A stretch of 64,000 nt of DNA from Gonocerus acuteangulatus (GCA_946811695.1 OX328125.1:102321176-102385175), one strand, 5' to 3'; positions 31,664-46,166 are shown, numbered from the stretch's first letter. Program-made: numbers and translations. The notes: generated by a model from the sequence alone, not told the origin.

Positions 31664-31969
31664 AATGGGTGGAGTGAATAAAAGCTAGAATCTAACAGGT
31701 AGAATCTATCCCTTAGATGTAGCATTTCCTCAATACGGAGTGAATAAACAAGAGCTACTTCTAGGTAGCAAGATCTAAGTAAGTTAGTCTCATCTCCTGA
31801 TAAACTAAGGAAATTCTAAGGGTAGCTGTTGCTAACCCCTAGCTGCAGCTAGGATTCCTACCTCTCCTGTCTCATCCCTCTTCCTTCCTGTCAGGGTTTG
31901 TTGCTTGTCTCTCTCTCTCTCCCCATCGGGCTGCGTGTGTCTTGTGCAACTGTCGACACGCATGGGCCC

Positions 31970-32214
31970 TATTAGGGGGGGGGCTGCAGTCCTCTCCGAA
32001 ATCGGTAAAGATTTGTCAACAAAATCCATAAAAATAAATTAAATGAGACCACTTTGGTCAGAAAAGATAATTTCTTTTTGCTGCAATATCATTTTAATTG
32101 GCTAACTATTCCAAGATCTAGATTGAAAATATTCCATACCCCCCAAATGCTCTCTGCCCTCCCCCCAAATACTCCCAGCCTCTGCCGAAATTATTTTCTA
32201 TATACGCCCATGCC
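31970..32214. mobile_element. Family D element, short copy nested in Harbinger
   Basis: Inverted ends GCATGGGCCCTATTAGGGGG and CTATATACGCCCATGC, with 'ggctgcag' near the left and 'attccatacccccc..ctgccc' near the right as in 19,795-20,830. Second copy at 49,991-50,235. Confidence 0.55.
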
Positions 32215-32234
32215 GACCTGGATCAATCACTGTT

Positions 32235-32640
32235 TATAACAGTATTAGTCAATAATCCTGTGGCAATGGAAAAATCTAAATTACTAGCTGCTATTAAAGA
32301 AAGAAAACCTCCTTGGGACAGCATTTGTAATGAATTTTCCATAGGGCGAAAGGTCACTGTAGCACAGTTAAATAAGTTGCTGAGTAACATGAAATCAAGC
32401 ATAAAGAATAAAACCGACCAAAAAGCCACCGGCAATAAGCCTATAAAATTGAAGTAGTAGGGAAAAGATTTTTACAAATTATTGATCAAGGGCAAAAATC
32501 CCAGGAAGAATTCAAATGGATTCACCGACAAGCGTCTAACAAGGAAGTAGGAACCCAGCACTGCTACAACAAATTGCAAATAAAAAATTGAAAAAGTGCG
32601 ATATTGGTAAAAAGACATCCGTCAACTCCAGAACTTCAAA
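32235..32640 (+). pseudogene. Myb/SANT-like (zeste-type) fragment of Harbinger
   Basis: A 65-codon open stretch (32,260-32,457) contains 'PWDSICNEFSIGRKVTVAQL' and continues NKLLSNMKSSIKNKT. It has the second-to-third helix pattern of the Myb/SANT-like (Myb_DNA-bind_5, regulatory protein zeste-like) domain: Trp, then N-E-F, then V-T-x-x-Q-L and N-M-K. In Harbinger elements this DNA-binding protein helps bring the transposase to the nucleus and to the element ends. The start of the domain, including the first tryptophan helix, is missing. After the stop at 32,458 further in-register remnants carry stops. Second copy at 50,256-50,661. Confidence 0.65.
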
Positions 32641-33009
32641 GAATCGTTTTACTGCAGGAAATGTAGCTAAAGAAGATGAAAATAAAACGTGAAGACGTCC
32701 CGTCGCATATAATACTCCTTTTCATTACGAAAATGCATAAACGCCGCCATGATTGAGCGAAAAGAAACGACTAACTAAAAAGCTAGCATGACCCAGACCA
32801 GAGTAGCTTTTCCCTTAGCTATTGCTAACCTTAGAACCTAGTCACAGCTCTTTATTCACACCTTCTACCTAGCTGCAGCTAGGAACCGTGATAAACTAAG
32901 CAAGTGCTAGGCCTAGCTGCAGCTAACCTTTTTATTCACTCGGATCTAAGCAATTGCTTGGAAAATACTTAGTTCTAGCAATTGCTAGCTTTTATTCACT
33001 CCACCCAAT

Positions 33010-33165
33010 GTGGTCATATTCAAGCTATTGAACATAATCCCATATGGTCATATTCATCCCTACTTATCAGAGTACAGTCATATCATGACTGGATGGTCAT
33101 ATTAATATTTACTTATCTAAGTAAGGTCATCTGGCAGATCATAATTATGCCTAACTGCAGACGAA
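33010..33165 (+). repeat. Minisatellite, left remnant of the GGTCATAT array
   Basis: Decayed copies of the unit seen at 33,885-34,305 ('ggtcatattcat..ctacttatc.gagtac.gtcatat'). The array appears split by the element at 33,166-33,824. Confidence 0.65.
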
Positions 33166-33824
33166 CAGTGGGCCAAACGACATTTTTTGTTTCAAAAAAG
33201 GCTACAGCCTCTAAATCTTAACCGATTTCAATGATTTATTTTGTAAATAAAAGCTAATAAAATTTAGAAAAACTTTGTCTAGCCAGATTTTTGTTTTTTT
33301 GTTTCCTCTGTTTATTAAATTACATGTAAATTTTTCACGAACTTTTACAATTGAACATATAATAATTCATTTTTCATCCAACTTAATATCAGCACTGATA
33401 TCGTTAAAATTAAACATTCAAATCTTGATTAGACGTGGAAAAAATCAAAATATATTTTCAAAACAGTCAAAAATCATTTTATTTCAATTAATCTAATTGT
33501 TGAATTAAGATAAATTTTCTTTTTGAAGATGTGTCAGCCTGATTTTTTCTAAATCTAATCGGGATTTTAATGTTTAATCTCAACGATATCAGTGCTGATA
33601 TTAAGTTACCTAAAAAATAAAATATTATTTTATGTTCAATTGTAAAATTTCGCGAATTAGTTACACGTAATTGAATAAACAGGGGAAACAAAAAACAACA
33701 ATCTGGCTAGTCAAGCTTCTTCTAAATTTTATTAGCTTTTATTTACTAAATAAATCATTGAAATCGGTTAAGATTTAGAGGCTGTAGCCTTTTTTGAAAC
33801 ACGAACTGTCTTTTGGCCCCTCTG
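33166..33824. mobile_element. Foldback MITE with about 300-bp inverted arms
   Basis: Left end CAGTGGGCCAAACGAC, right end complement CAGAGGGGCCAAAAGAC. Inverted similarity runs about 300 bp each side, with a centre near 33,500. Arms contain 'ggctacagcctctaaatctt' and 'aatatcagcactgatatcg'. A CAG start suggests hAT, but no clean 8-bp duplication was seen. A related single arm is at 58,310-58,405. Second copy at 51,187-51,845. Confidence 0.75.
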
Positions 33825-33884
33825 CGCGACGTACGGTAATACCGTTATTCGATGGAGATATTGAAGCATTCTTATCAAAGTGCC

Positions 33885-34305
33885 TTCATATATGACAATC
33901 GGGTCATATTTATGATACTACTTATCTAAGTACTGTCATATATTACCCACTGGTCATATCTGTGCCTACTTATCAAAGTACTGTCATATGTGACAATCGG
34001 ATCATATTTATGATACTATTTATCAAAGGACTATCATATATGACCCACTGGTCATATTTATACCTTCTTATCAAAGTACTGACAGATATGACCCACTGGT
34101 CATATTTATGCCTACTTATCAAAGCACTATCATATATGACCCACTGGTCATATTTATGCCTATTTATCAAAGTTATCAAAGTACTATCATATATGACACT
34201 GGGCATATTTATGCCTACTTATCAAAGCACTGTCATATATTACTTAAAAGCCATATTCATACCTACTTACCAAGCACTGTCATATATGACTAACGGGTGT
34301 AATAA
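33885..34305 (+). repeat. Minisatellite of about 56-60-bp units
   Basis: Seven or so units of the form 'tgacccactggtcatattta' + 'tgcctacttatcaaagtac' + 'tgtcatata'. Each unit carries the small palindrome TCATATATGA. Open frames across it are repeats of the unit, not genes. Second copy at 51,906-52,326. Confidence 0.92.
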
Positions 34306-34576
34306 TGTATTTTTAGGTTATTCTTAAGGGACAAAGTCCCATTATAAAGTAATTTTTTATTCAACCATTCCTGATCCTAGCTATGATGCAGGTGTTTTCC
34401 AAAGGAAAACGAAAGTGATTTTATTAATGAGAATTATTTATGAAACTGAAATTAGTTTAAAAATCGAGTTATATTTACTTTTCACAAAAACTGTTTCTGA
34501 TATCGCTTTGAAAATGGTAATCTTTTGTGAAATTAGACAATGCATTTTCGTACCAAATTTAATTAAATTCAGAATT

Positions 34577-34584
34577 GTAATTAT
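34577..34584. repeat. 8-bp target duplication of hAT-like element, left
   Basis: GTAATTAT, matching GTAATTAC at 36,682-36,689 in 7 of 8 positions. Confidence 0.7.
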
Positions 34585-34608
34585 TAGAGCCCGGAAGTTA
34601 GGCATTTT

Positions 34609-35954
<1,346 letters not shown>

Positions 35955-36681
35955 CTTTTTTGGTTAAAATGGGCAGGCAAATAGGCACCTGCAATACTGA
36001 AAATAGGCAGTACTGTAATTAAAATAGGCATTAATAAGGAGTGAAGGCAAAGATGAATCTCTCTAATTATTAATGAAAATATGTATTTTAAATACTCATT
36101 CATTTCTTTATTATCAATTTATCACAGAATTAGTGTACTTACTCTTACTTTCCCTTGTTATAAGCTTCAACAAGATGCTTTTTCAAAGCATAATCTGTCA
36201 TAGACCTTCTCAGAAGAAAAATGGTTTTCATCATGGAAAAACTTCCTCTGCATTATCTTATCATTTCGAAATCCGGAATACCAGGTAACTGCACCATTGT
36301 CACAGCAAAAGGGGTGTGAGGAAGGTGACGTACTTCTCTCATCCTCTCCCTTTCCTGCTACTAAGGATGGTTCTGTTATTTACAGAGGTTAAATCCATGG
36401 GTTGGGGAAATAAGCTTTCGAATAGATATTTGTGACGAAGCTTTTTGTTTTCGACGAACTGAAATTAGAAATGTGCTTTTTAAAATGTTTAAATCGCAGA
36501 AAAAAATTGCATAACGAGCAAAAAAGGCTAAAAAAGGCTTTAAATCATAAAATAGGCCATGGAAGCCAAAATAAAAATTGTCTGTACACTTCCTAAATGC
36601 ACGAAAACATATTTATTTCTATCTGATTCTTCAATATATCGAGTCAGATAAAAAAGGCATTTTGCCAACTTCCGGGCTCTA

Positions 36682-36689
36682 GTAATTAC
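36682..36689. repeat. 8-bp target duplication of hAT-like element, right
   Basis: GTAATTAC, 7/8 match to 34,577-34,584. Confidence 0.7.
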
Positions 36690-37875
36690 TGTTAACGATA
36701 TTTTTTAAGGCTACCGAATTAGAAATAAAATATCAAACAATTGAAGGAAACACTATGTGTAAATCCGTCCTGTAAGATACCCGAATGAACGTAGAAAGAC
36801 AGGCTGTATTTCATTACTATCAGATCTAGAGGGTTCATGCGTCAGGGGTGGTTCTACTTCAAGAAGGCCGTCAAAGGGTTTATCTTCAAGGCTCTTCTTA
36901 TCACCGACATCGCCCTATTGGCGAGAGAAACGCCCGCAATAAAATTCATCAGGACGGCACGTAAGGAAAGAACCAACTTGGAACTAGGCTATTTCCAGCC
37001 TTATAAAATTTTATTTACCACTTCCTTTCTTTTAACATGCTGGTTAAGGGTTGTTTGGTACATTTAATGTATTTTTATTCGTCCATAATTTTTATTATTA
37101 TAATTTCTCTTTTAAATCCAGCTCAATAACCATGGTGTATTTAACCTCTTTGACAATTTTACCGTCTTTCTCCAATTTACCTTCATTACGAAGGAAATAT
37201 GGAGTGTTCAGAGCAAGGTCAAATAGAGAAGAAGTCTGAAAAAAATACATTCAAATATTCGTTTTTTGGGAGGCAGTGCGAGTCAAACAAACTACGGGGT
37301 CGGACTCAGGGATCTCAAAGTTCAAAGTTTTTTTTCGTTTTTTTTTTCTTTATTTACGTACGTCGTAGGTCCTGCGACACCTAGTAAACCTGAGTATATG
37401 TTGTAGGCATTTTATTTTCACCTGAACAAGTTTTCATTTTTGTTCCACTTCCATGATTTGTATAATCATTATGCAAGAATAAGTATTATACTGAATAGTT
37501 TTATACATACTATATACACAAAACACACACACACGCAATGCGCTTTTCATCTCACTAGCTAGCTATCCATGCAGTCGAATTAAATTTGGGAATTTTATGA
37601 GACATTTTCACCGATTAAATCAAAATTTCGGATGGGCTTTAGCCTCTTCATGCCTCCCTTATATACGCCCATGTGAAGAACGGGGACTCAGCAGTGGCGG
37701 CTAAAGGTTGGGCTTCCCCCCCCCCACCCCCAGAATGAAAATTCACAATCCTTTTCGATTAAGTTAGGAAAATAAATTGTTTAGGCAATTAATAGTAATA
37801 AGTTCTAATTAATGTATGTTCTTAGTTTATCAAATACTTCCTTAATGATTTCCGGGTTATAAGAGTTCAATTCTA
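36690..37875. other. Unannotated sequence
   Basis: 36,820-37,010 is less AT-rich and open for 76 codons (36,837-37,067), but I recognise no domain. 'cttatatacgcccatgtg' at about 37,660 resembles a family D end. Second copy at 54,746-55,931. Confidence 0.4.
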
Positions 37876-38118
37876 TACCCCCAGGCACGGCGGTAAGCCC
37901 ATACTAAATTAGCCCCCCCCCCCAGGCACTGTGGTAAGCCCATACTAAATTAGCCCCCCCCCCAGGCACTGTGGTAAGCCCATACTAAATTAGCCCCCCC
38001 CCCAGGCACTGTGGTAAGCCCATACTAAATTAGCCCCCCCAGGCACGGCGGTCAGCCTATACTAAATTAGCCCCCCCCAGGCACGGCGGTAAGCCTATAC
38101 TAAATTAGCCCCCCCCCC
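37876..38118 (+). repeat. Poly(C)-containing minisatellite, six units of about 38-43 bp
   Basis: Units read C7-10 + 'aggcac(g/t)g(c/t)ggtaagccc' + 'atactaaattag'. Second copy at 55,932-56,174. The GC-skewed runs may hamper assembly. Confidence 0.93.
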
Positions 38119-39060
38119 CAGAAATGTTTGTCTAGAGCCACCTATGGGACTCAGACGGATCAATAGATATTGCAGTAAGTTATATGTTATTCTTTAAGAC
38201 TCTCCTGATAAAAATGGGCATCTGAAGTGGATATGGTGAGTAGAAAGTAGTGTGAAGTGGAAGACTGATTCAGTGATTTGTGGGGTTGTTTACTTCTAAA
38301 ATGGTGAAGTGGATGGATTGGACGGGATGTTTTCCCGCCGTTTCCTCAGGCTTACCAACATTGCGAAAATATCCTGACTCACACTCCGAGTCCTGGTATT
38401 TTACGCCAGGAACTCTGTACTCATTTCCAAACATTACCTAGAGTACTCTTATTTTCGGAATAATTTACGTTTGAGGAAACCTGTAGATGAGATCGAAATT
38501 ATTGCGTCATGCAATAAAACGCCTGTTCAAACGTGTAAATTTTATATACAGGGTGTCGCAAGTACATGACATCACTCTTTCACTCAAGGTGGTGTCATAC
38601 CACCTTTTTGAAACTATACCAAAAATTTAGTTTCTATTTCGAGTTTTTTTTCCAGACTTACGCCGTTCTAAAGTTTATTTCCGGAAAAAAAAGTTCTTTT
38701 TATAGAAAAATTCCCACATTTTCTCTGCTTATATACATTTTTTTTCAGCGTCTTATTACATTTTTCATGTCAACATTAAATTTTCTTCGAGATCTAATGT
38801 CCATAAATGAATTTTTAAATTAATAAAAATTAATTACTGACACCTTTTTGAGGATCACTACTCTTCCAGAAAAATTCCTGCAAGCTGCCGTATGTTAAAA
38901 AATGTAAAATTTAATTATCCTTTTAATGGTGTTTTCAGAATTGCAATTATCACTCCATTTCATAATGTTATTTGAATGAACGGGGAAAAAATATATCATC
39001 GATTCTGGCGGTAGAAGTTAAAAGAAAACAACCCAAATTAAACCATAGCAAACAAAAGGA
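38119..39060. other. Unannotated sequence with one mariner-like end
   Basis: 'tatatacagggtgtcgcaag' at 38,543-38,562 looks like a TA-flanked CAGGGTGT terminus. I did not find its partner. No gene recognised. Second copy at 56,175-57,116. Confidence 0.4.
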
Positions 39061-39543
39061 CTTATGCAGGTGGTCAGCGCCCCTGGTGGTAGCTTTGCCA
39101 ACCTACGTTTGGCAGCTGGATTCAATTTAAACTTAGTACAAGGTAACCCCATTAGACCGATTTTGTTTATTTTTACAACATATTTTTATCTTTATATACC
39201 CATGACATATACCGCGATTCGTTAACAATATCACAGAAATTACGATCGGTATGAAACAATTATTAATTTGGGTCCGGAATTAACCCCCCTTCCTAATGAA
39301 CCGATTTAGTTTATTTTCACGACATTTTTTTTTCTCTTTACATGGCCACAACGGAAATCGAGTTTCAACAACGAGTTGGGTCTGTGGTAAACCCCCCAGA
39401 TTTATCTCTTGGTCCAGAAGGATCAATTTTGCTGTTTGACGAACTCGTTAAATCGATTGCTTGGGGAATACTATATACCAAGTTTCGTGGCGAAAAAACA
39501 TAAACTCTGGTATATATATATAACATTAAGGGGGGTAATTTTG
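39061..39543 (+). mobile_element. Divergent family B element, cut by duplication junction
   Basis: Family B-like body ('aacctacgt.tggc', 'accgatttagtttattttcacgac', 'ccaagtttcgtggcgaaaaaac'). It stops at 39,543 where copy 2 begins, so the 3' end is missing. The version at 57,117-57,733 is complete on that side. Confidence 0.65.
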
Positions 39544-39761
39544 GCGCCAGGCCAAGTTCCGGCCTAAGCATACTGTGTGTATATTACAGGCGGTCTTAGA
39601 GCCGATTTTTACCCTCTCATAACTTTCAACCAGGTGAAGATAAATTTATGAAATTTTACACAGGTATTAAACTACTGGATGTGAGTAAAACTGGAAATTT
39701 TCATAATTCTACATCGAATAGTTTCTGAGATATAAGCGATCAAAAATCGGGATTTATAGGA

Positions 39762-39803
39762 CTCACTCACTCACTCACTCACTCACTCACTCACTGACTC
39801 ATC
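39762..39803. repeat. (CTCA)n tract, copy 2
   Basis: Same as 21,741-21,782. Confidence 0.93.
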
Positions 39804-40086
39804 AAAATTATTAGGCACTTCCCATGATGCTAGAGACTTGAAATTTTGCATGAAGATAGATATGAAGGTGTTATTAAAGGAAAAAATCGAAAAATCGCGA
39901 AAAGTTGTGTTTGACTCCGCTTCCGGGGCGGGGGCGTGCCAGTTTTGTACTTCCATCGGAAACCCGTCATTCCGTCCGAAACCCATGATGTGGAGTATCA
40001 AATGAATTGTCTCGGTATGAAGAACCTATATTTGATGTTTTAAGAAACAAATAGAGACGCATACAGGCTCGGTAAAAATCTTATAC

Positions 40087-40566
40087 CAGCTGTCTGTCTG
40101 TATGTTTGTTCCTCTTACAAATCCGTACCGTTTGACCGATTTTGACCAAACTTGGGACACAGATGGGTCTTGATACGGGGAGAATCATAGGCTAGGAAAA
40201 ATTGTCTATCAGCTGTCTGTTTGTCTGTTTGTTCCTTATACAAATACACACCGTTTGACCGGTTTTGACAAAATTTGACACACATGTCAGTCTTTATCCG
40301 GGTAGTGCCATAGGCTAGTCAAAATCGTCTATCAGCTGTCTGTCTGCATGTTTGTTCCGTACACAAATTCACACCATTTGACAGATTTTGACCAAACTTG
40401 GCACACAGGTAGGCCTTGGTCCGGGGAATGCACTAGGCTAGGTAAAAAAGGTCTTTCAGCTGTCTGTCTGTATGTTTGTTCCTTATACCAATTCACACCG
40501 TTTGGCCTATTTTGACCAAACTTGGCACGCAGGTAGGTCTTGATACGGGAGTGTCATATTACCTAT
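40087..40566 (+). repeat. 120-125-bp minisatellite, copy 2
   Basis: Same as 22,066-22,545. Confidence 0.88.
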
Positions 40567-41124
40567 GACGTTTTCTACTTCTTGCTCCATCGAAATGCCA
40601 TCATTCCTTCTGAAACCCATCATGTGGGGTATCAAATGAATCGTCTTGGTAAGGAGAACCTATATTTGATGTTTTAAAAAACATTTCGACGCATCTTAAA
40701 AACAGTTCTGACTTCTTTCTTAAATGTAGTAAATAAAGTCGTAGGGGTTCACTGCATAATATACTTCAAAACAGATACTAAGTTTTTCAAAGTCGAGTCA
40801 TTTTTGTTCTTATATTTTTCTTGAAGGCCTTCTACACTTTCCCTATTGTGATCTTTATCCTCGGGATAAGGTTCCTGTGTTTTACTGTGTAATAGTTTAG
40901 TAAAGAGAGCAATCAATTTGTCCTCTAAAGTAATGTCATTTGGAAGAGCTTCTAACTTTTCTAGTCTAGTGATTAGATGTATGTAGGTTGATTATTGGTA
41001 TCAAATATCAAGCAGTATGGAGAACCTTATGCAGAATCCAAAGACCCTGGTTTTATATGAAGTACAAAAGCCAGTAGGTATGCGGCAACTAAATTCTATT
41101 TAATACTTAGAAAAAAGCAATGAG

Positions 41125-41863
41125 ATCCCCAAAAAAACATAAATGTGAAATAGAGGCCAAGTTCCTGCCACCACAAAGAAACACTCCCTTCCTCAAAAAT
41201 ATCCCCTCCTATAACCCCCCAAAAACGCCTTACCATTCTACACTCCAAAAAAGTAGTATGGGTTGGTGTATTAATTCAACCAAAAATATTTGCCAATACA
41301 AGAGATGATACAAGAAAGAAATGGCCAAGTTCATTACTTGGAAGACCTCATAGTTACTTACTAAGAACAGTAAAGACACTTCAACTGACCTTTAAAAACA
41401 ACAATAAAAATACTTATATCCAGTTACTAAAATATCACTTTCCTCAACCAGGTATATTCTTAAACTTGGCAATGTTTTTTTTGTGCCGAAGTTATCTTTA
41501 GATAAAAACTAAACATTGCCAAGTTTAAGAATATACCTGGTTGAGGAAAGTGATATTTTAGTAACTGGAAATAAGTATTTTTATTGTTGTTTTTAAAGGT
41601 CAGTTGAAGTGTCTTTACTGTTCTTAGTAAGTAACTATGAGGTCTTCCAAGTAATGAACTTGGCCATTTCTTTCTTGTATCATCTCTTGTATTGGCAAAT
41701 ATTTTTGGTTGAATTAATACACCAACCCATACTACTTTTTTGGAGTGTAGAATGGTAAGGCGTTTTTGGGGGGTTATAGGAGGGGATATTTTTGAGGAAG
41801 GGAGTGTTTCTTTGTGGTGGCAGGAACTTGGCCTCTATTTCACATTTATATTTTTTTGGGGAT
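41125..41863. repeat. Long hairpin, copy 2
   Basis: Same as 23,104-23,842, including the single arm mismatch. Confidence 0.95.
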
Positions 41864-41872
41864 ATATATATA

Positions 41873-42723
41873 CAGGGTGTTCAAAACTCGATTGACACCC
41901 CCCTTTTTTTCACAATTTTTGATATTTAAAAGCGAAACTTGGTGGGTATTAACGTGGTCGAATGTACATTCATTGGACCCAATGCACGACCCCTCAACTT
42001 TCTCCAGTTCTTCTCCAGCAACCCTAACTCTGGAATCTTCAATGGAAGGGGGTTATTTTTATGACGGATTATTGTAGAGAATTGAATTTTAGGTCGATTT
42101 TATATCGGTCATTTTTTCGCTAAAGCGCACCAATGAGTAACAAATTGCCAAAAACCGTTAAAACCCTTGTTTTTTGTCACTTTTCTGCCAATAACGCAGA
42201 AAGTATGTCCGTAATGGAAAAAGTAATTAGTATAATCGTTGTAGAGGATTAAATTTTCTTTCCAAAAAGTACCTTTAAATGCCTAAAACGTAAATAGGAA
42301 TGGGGCAAAACACACTTTTGTTTTTGAAGTTTTCAGAAAAGTTAATGATCAACGTGGTCTACGCATCCGTAAAACTTAATAAACGTTTTCTAAACTTTTT
42401 GCTCCACCTAAAAATCAAATTCAATTAATTTATAAAGGCATTAAAATAATAAATTTAAAGCAATAGAACTCACCTAATCATTAGAATTTCGTAGCAATTA
42501 TTTTTGTGTTGGACGATTTATTTATTTCTTACGGCGTCTTGACATCTAGGCCATTAGTGCCGACATCCAGGGTGCAGCGAGGAATTTCCTAAATAATAAA
42601 AGTTGAGGGGTCGTGCATTGGGTCCAATGAATGTACATTCCACCACGTTAAGACCCACCAAGTTTCGCAAATATCAAAAATTGTGGAAAAAAGGGGGGTG
42701 TCAATCGAGTTTCGAACACCCTG
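41873..42723. mobile_element. Mariner-like MITE, copy 2
   Basis: Same as 23,852-24,702, with the SINE1 fragment at 42,518-42,590. Confidence 0.75.
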
Positions 42724-43552
42724 TATATATATATATATATATATAAATTTGAACCACCATTATTTTCGATCTCTAGGGGATCTGAAACGCAAAATGTTCT
42801 AGTCGGCACATCATCACATCACCTGTGTGACTAGGTGTCGTCAGTGTGTTTTGCAAGGAAGCCTTTTGTAAAAACGTTCATAATTTTCGATCTATTTGTT
42901 CTGTAATTAACTTTTATGCAAGAATTAATATCAAGAATAATTTTCATTTAATTTTGATGATATCACAAAAAAAAAACACAAATTACTCTTATTTATTTGC
43001 TGTTTTTTTTATTCTAGAATTTCAATTACATTATGAAATTGAGAGATAATCTCCGTTTTGAGTATTCCTTTGGAAATTTGATTAAATAAAACAACTTTTG
43101 TGTGATTCGGCAGTCTGGAGGATTTATTTTCGAAGAGTAGTGATTTTCGAAACGTTGTCTCTAACCAGAAGTTTATATTATTATTGTTTGAATTGATACT
43201 ACGGTTTAATGAGATAATTGTGGACATTTAATGTACATTAGCCTTTAAGAACATTTAATGTACATTAGCCTTTAACAACATTTATGGGCCTTTATTTCTT
43301 TTTTTTATTTATTTAATTTATAGAGTTCTGCAACAGAGGCGAAAAACTCTTTAAATGTCAGTCGTCAACTTCAAATGTGATATATATGTATATAAGAACA
43401 TATGAAGAAATAAACTTGTAGGTAGGTGTGGGTAAGTAAGGTGTGTCCAATACGAATCCTGGATAGGATGACTTCGTCCCGGCGGGACAACTGTTCATTT
43501 GTTCAGGCTTTCGTTGTATTTTTGTATATGGGCCTTTAAGAACATGAAAAAG

Positions 43553-45974
43553 TCCAACTCGCAGGAACTGCGTCATCTTAGCGCGGTTAAGTACATCTTG
43601 AAGAAATGGAATAGATTAGCATCACAAATCACAGGAAACTGACAGCCACTGCCATCATGCTTACCACAGCCACTCCAAACTTATTACCAATACCTTTCAC
43701 CGTTTGTTAGCTTATTTTACTACAATACTAATTTTACTGATAAATGCAATTTTAAACTAGAAACAACCAATTAAAAAGTGAGATAAAGAAAGAGAAAACC
43801 CATTTCAAAACAACAAAACAAACACTTTTTAAGTTTTAAGCGCTTATATCTCTCATTGACGTTGTCCCATCGAATATTGCTTCAGAACATTTTTTGTAGA
43901 GAATTTAGTAAGCATTCGAATGGTCACTTTCCACTTACCACGATTTCCCAACCGGTATCGAGATATTTACGAAAAATGTATGGAGATCCGAAAATTTTTC
44001 ACGTCTATTAATAAAATTTTTTTTTTCCGACTCGCAGGAACTGCATCATCTTAGCGCGGTTCCGTTCTTATCCGAAGTGCGATTAGGAATGGAATAGTAG
44101 CTGCTATCGCTAGGTTTTGATCTTTCGTTAAAAATATAAAATAAAATCTCAAAGAGAAGGAAGCTTAAAGCGCCACATATGGAAACTGACAGTTTTCTAA
44201 GTGGATGGGACTCTCCCGTCATCGCGACGCTCACTCTAGGAAAACTCTATTACCAATATGATTCTTATTTTCTCAGCTTTAATGAAATACTCATTCCACC
44301 GTTAAATAAACTTAAAAAACAAAAGTGAGGTAAACAGTGACAAAAACCCGTTTAAAATAACAAAACTAACACTTTCGTAGTTTTAAGCACTTACTTCTCC
44401 GACTCACATTGCCCCATCGAAATTTCCTTCAGAATCTTTTTTTTAGAGAATTTAGTAAGCTTTTGAATGGTTACATCGTACTTCCCACGATTTCTTAACT
44501 GTTTGGAAGATATTAAGGGGGGGAAATGGTGCTAATACCTACCGATAGCTGCTATATTCCTTCACTAATCGCACTTGAGATAAGAACGGAACCGCGCTAA
44601 GATGAAGCAGTTCCTGCGGGTCGGACTTTTTTTTGTCAGACAAATTAATGTATTATGTTTATATTATAATATAAATATTATGTTTATAAGAAGAGCAAAT
44701 CACTTTAATTGCGGTGTAAAATATTGTTGCTAGATAAATCTAAGTATTATATAAGGAAAAAATGGTGCTAATGACTCAGATTTCGATGCACCATAAAAGA
44801 AAAAACAAATTAAGGACAATATACGAAGATTCCAAACCATTTCATGTCTGTTAATAAAATATTGTATTCTAATCCCAATAACGCTACACTTATACAGAAA
44901 TAAATTTTTTTTAAGTGCCTATTTAATACGTATAAAATAAGGTTATAATGAGCGATCCGCTGTGACATATAACAAGTACTACCACCGTGTGGAGTGCAAC
45001 TAGTATAGACCGGTAAGTCAGTACCACTGTGGTATGTAAACAGCGGCTGTTCTGATACTGGCAAAAATTAGAAATCCTACATTCCTAAAGTTGTTTGGAG
45101 GCTTATCTTTATGACTCTAGAAAGGGACTTAGAGATGACGAGGATACACTGGGCGATACCTGTACTGGGAATGCCCTCCACCCTAAGCCTCCTAGCTCCT
45201 CACCTTCGAATTGAAACAAAACATTGTTTCTATATATACGTATCCTGTTTTATTGACTAATACATTTGACTACTATAAGCAATCACAAAAATAACGAGCA
45301 GTGAAAAAAAACTGTAGGAAACACACAAAAAGATTCGTTCAAATGAACGAAATTACCTATGTTTCAAGCACTTATTTCTCCAAATATAACCGTCCCATCG
45401 CAAATGTCTTCAAAACATTTTTTGTAGAGAATTTAGTAAGCATTCGAATGGTCACTTTCCACTTACCACGATTTCCCAACCGGTATCGAGATATTTACGA
45501 AAAATGTATGGAGATCCGAAAATTTTTCACGTCTATTAATAAAATATTTTTTTTCGCATACTTCCTTAACTCCAAATGTAACCAAAATTTAATCATCTTA
45601 GTTGGGATTAATTTCCAAGATGTAGAAAATATTTCAATTGAATCCCGCGAGTCTAAGTACTCACAAAAAAATAATGACCTACAAAAACATTGATTCCACT
45701 TTTCATAGAAAGGGTTACATATATCACCTTAAAAATGGGTTCATTCGTTTTCTTATGTTAACAAACCTATAAAACAAGTACCTGCAAGCATATAAACTCA
45801 AAAACGTAAGCGTTACGATTTTTTTTGCGCGAATTTCGCCCCAAACACTATCTTCAAGTAGGCGGATTCTGCTGGTTAACGAACTTGACCTTTCAAATTA
45901 GAAGACAGATCTTTGTGCCAAATTTCATCAAAATCGGACCATTTTTGAGCCGTCAGGAGCGCGAACAGACAAGC

Positions 45975-46029
<55 letters not shown>

Positions 46030-46166
46030 CAAATTTTAGCCACCTATATTTTCGTGATCTATAGGGTCTGAAACGTGAAAGTTTCTAGTCGGCACTTCCG
46101 GATTGCGTCATGAGGTCAACCTCATAAGCGGGTTCTCCCTATGGAGATAGGGAGTAACCGTGCTAA
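43553..46166 (+). mobile_element. Family A cluster, copy 2
   Basis: Same as 25,532-28,145: interrupted family A copy, the 600-bp inverted-end derivative (44,026-44,625), and core plus 3' hairpin end with (TA)n. Confidence 0.65.

Larger units (their letters stand above)
31664..33009 (+). mobile_element. PIF/Harbinger-type element, transposase lost
   Basis: GGGTGGAGTGAATAAAAGCT at 31,667 is inverted at the right end (AGCTTTTATTCACTCCACCC-type, ending 33,006). AAT lies outside both ends, a 3-bp duplication as in Harbinger, though TWA is more usual. Subterminal parts are rich in 'agctgcagcta' and 'agcaattgct' palindromes. A Myb-like fragment sits inside, which is the second gene of Harbinger elements; the transposase gene is missing. 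A family D element is nested upstream of the Myb fragment. Second copy at 49,685-51,030. Confidence 0.82.

Noticed and set aside
33962..34327. 121-codon frame with repeated peptide
   Set aside because: Read-through of the 56-60-bp minisatellite; the peptide repeat only reflects the DNA repeat.
36837..37067. 76-codon frame in a less AT-rich stretch, repeated at 54,893
   Set aside because: Composition is mildly coding-like but no domain or splice context was recognised. Too little to call a gene.
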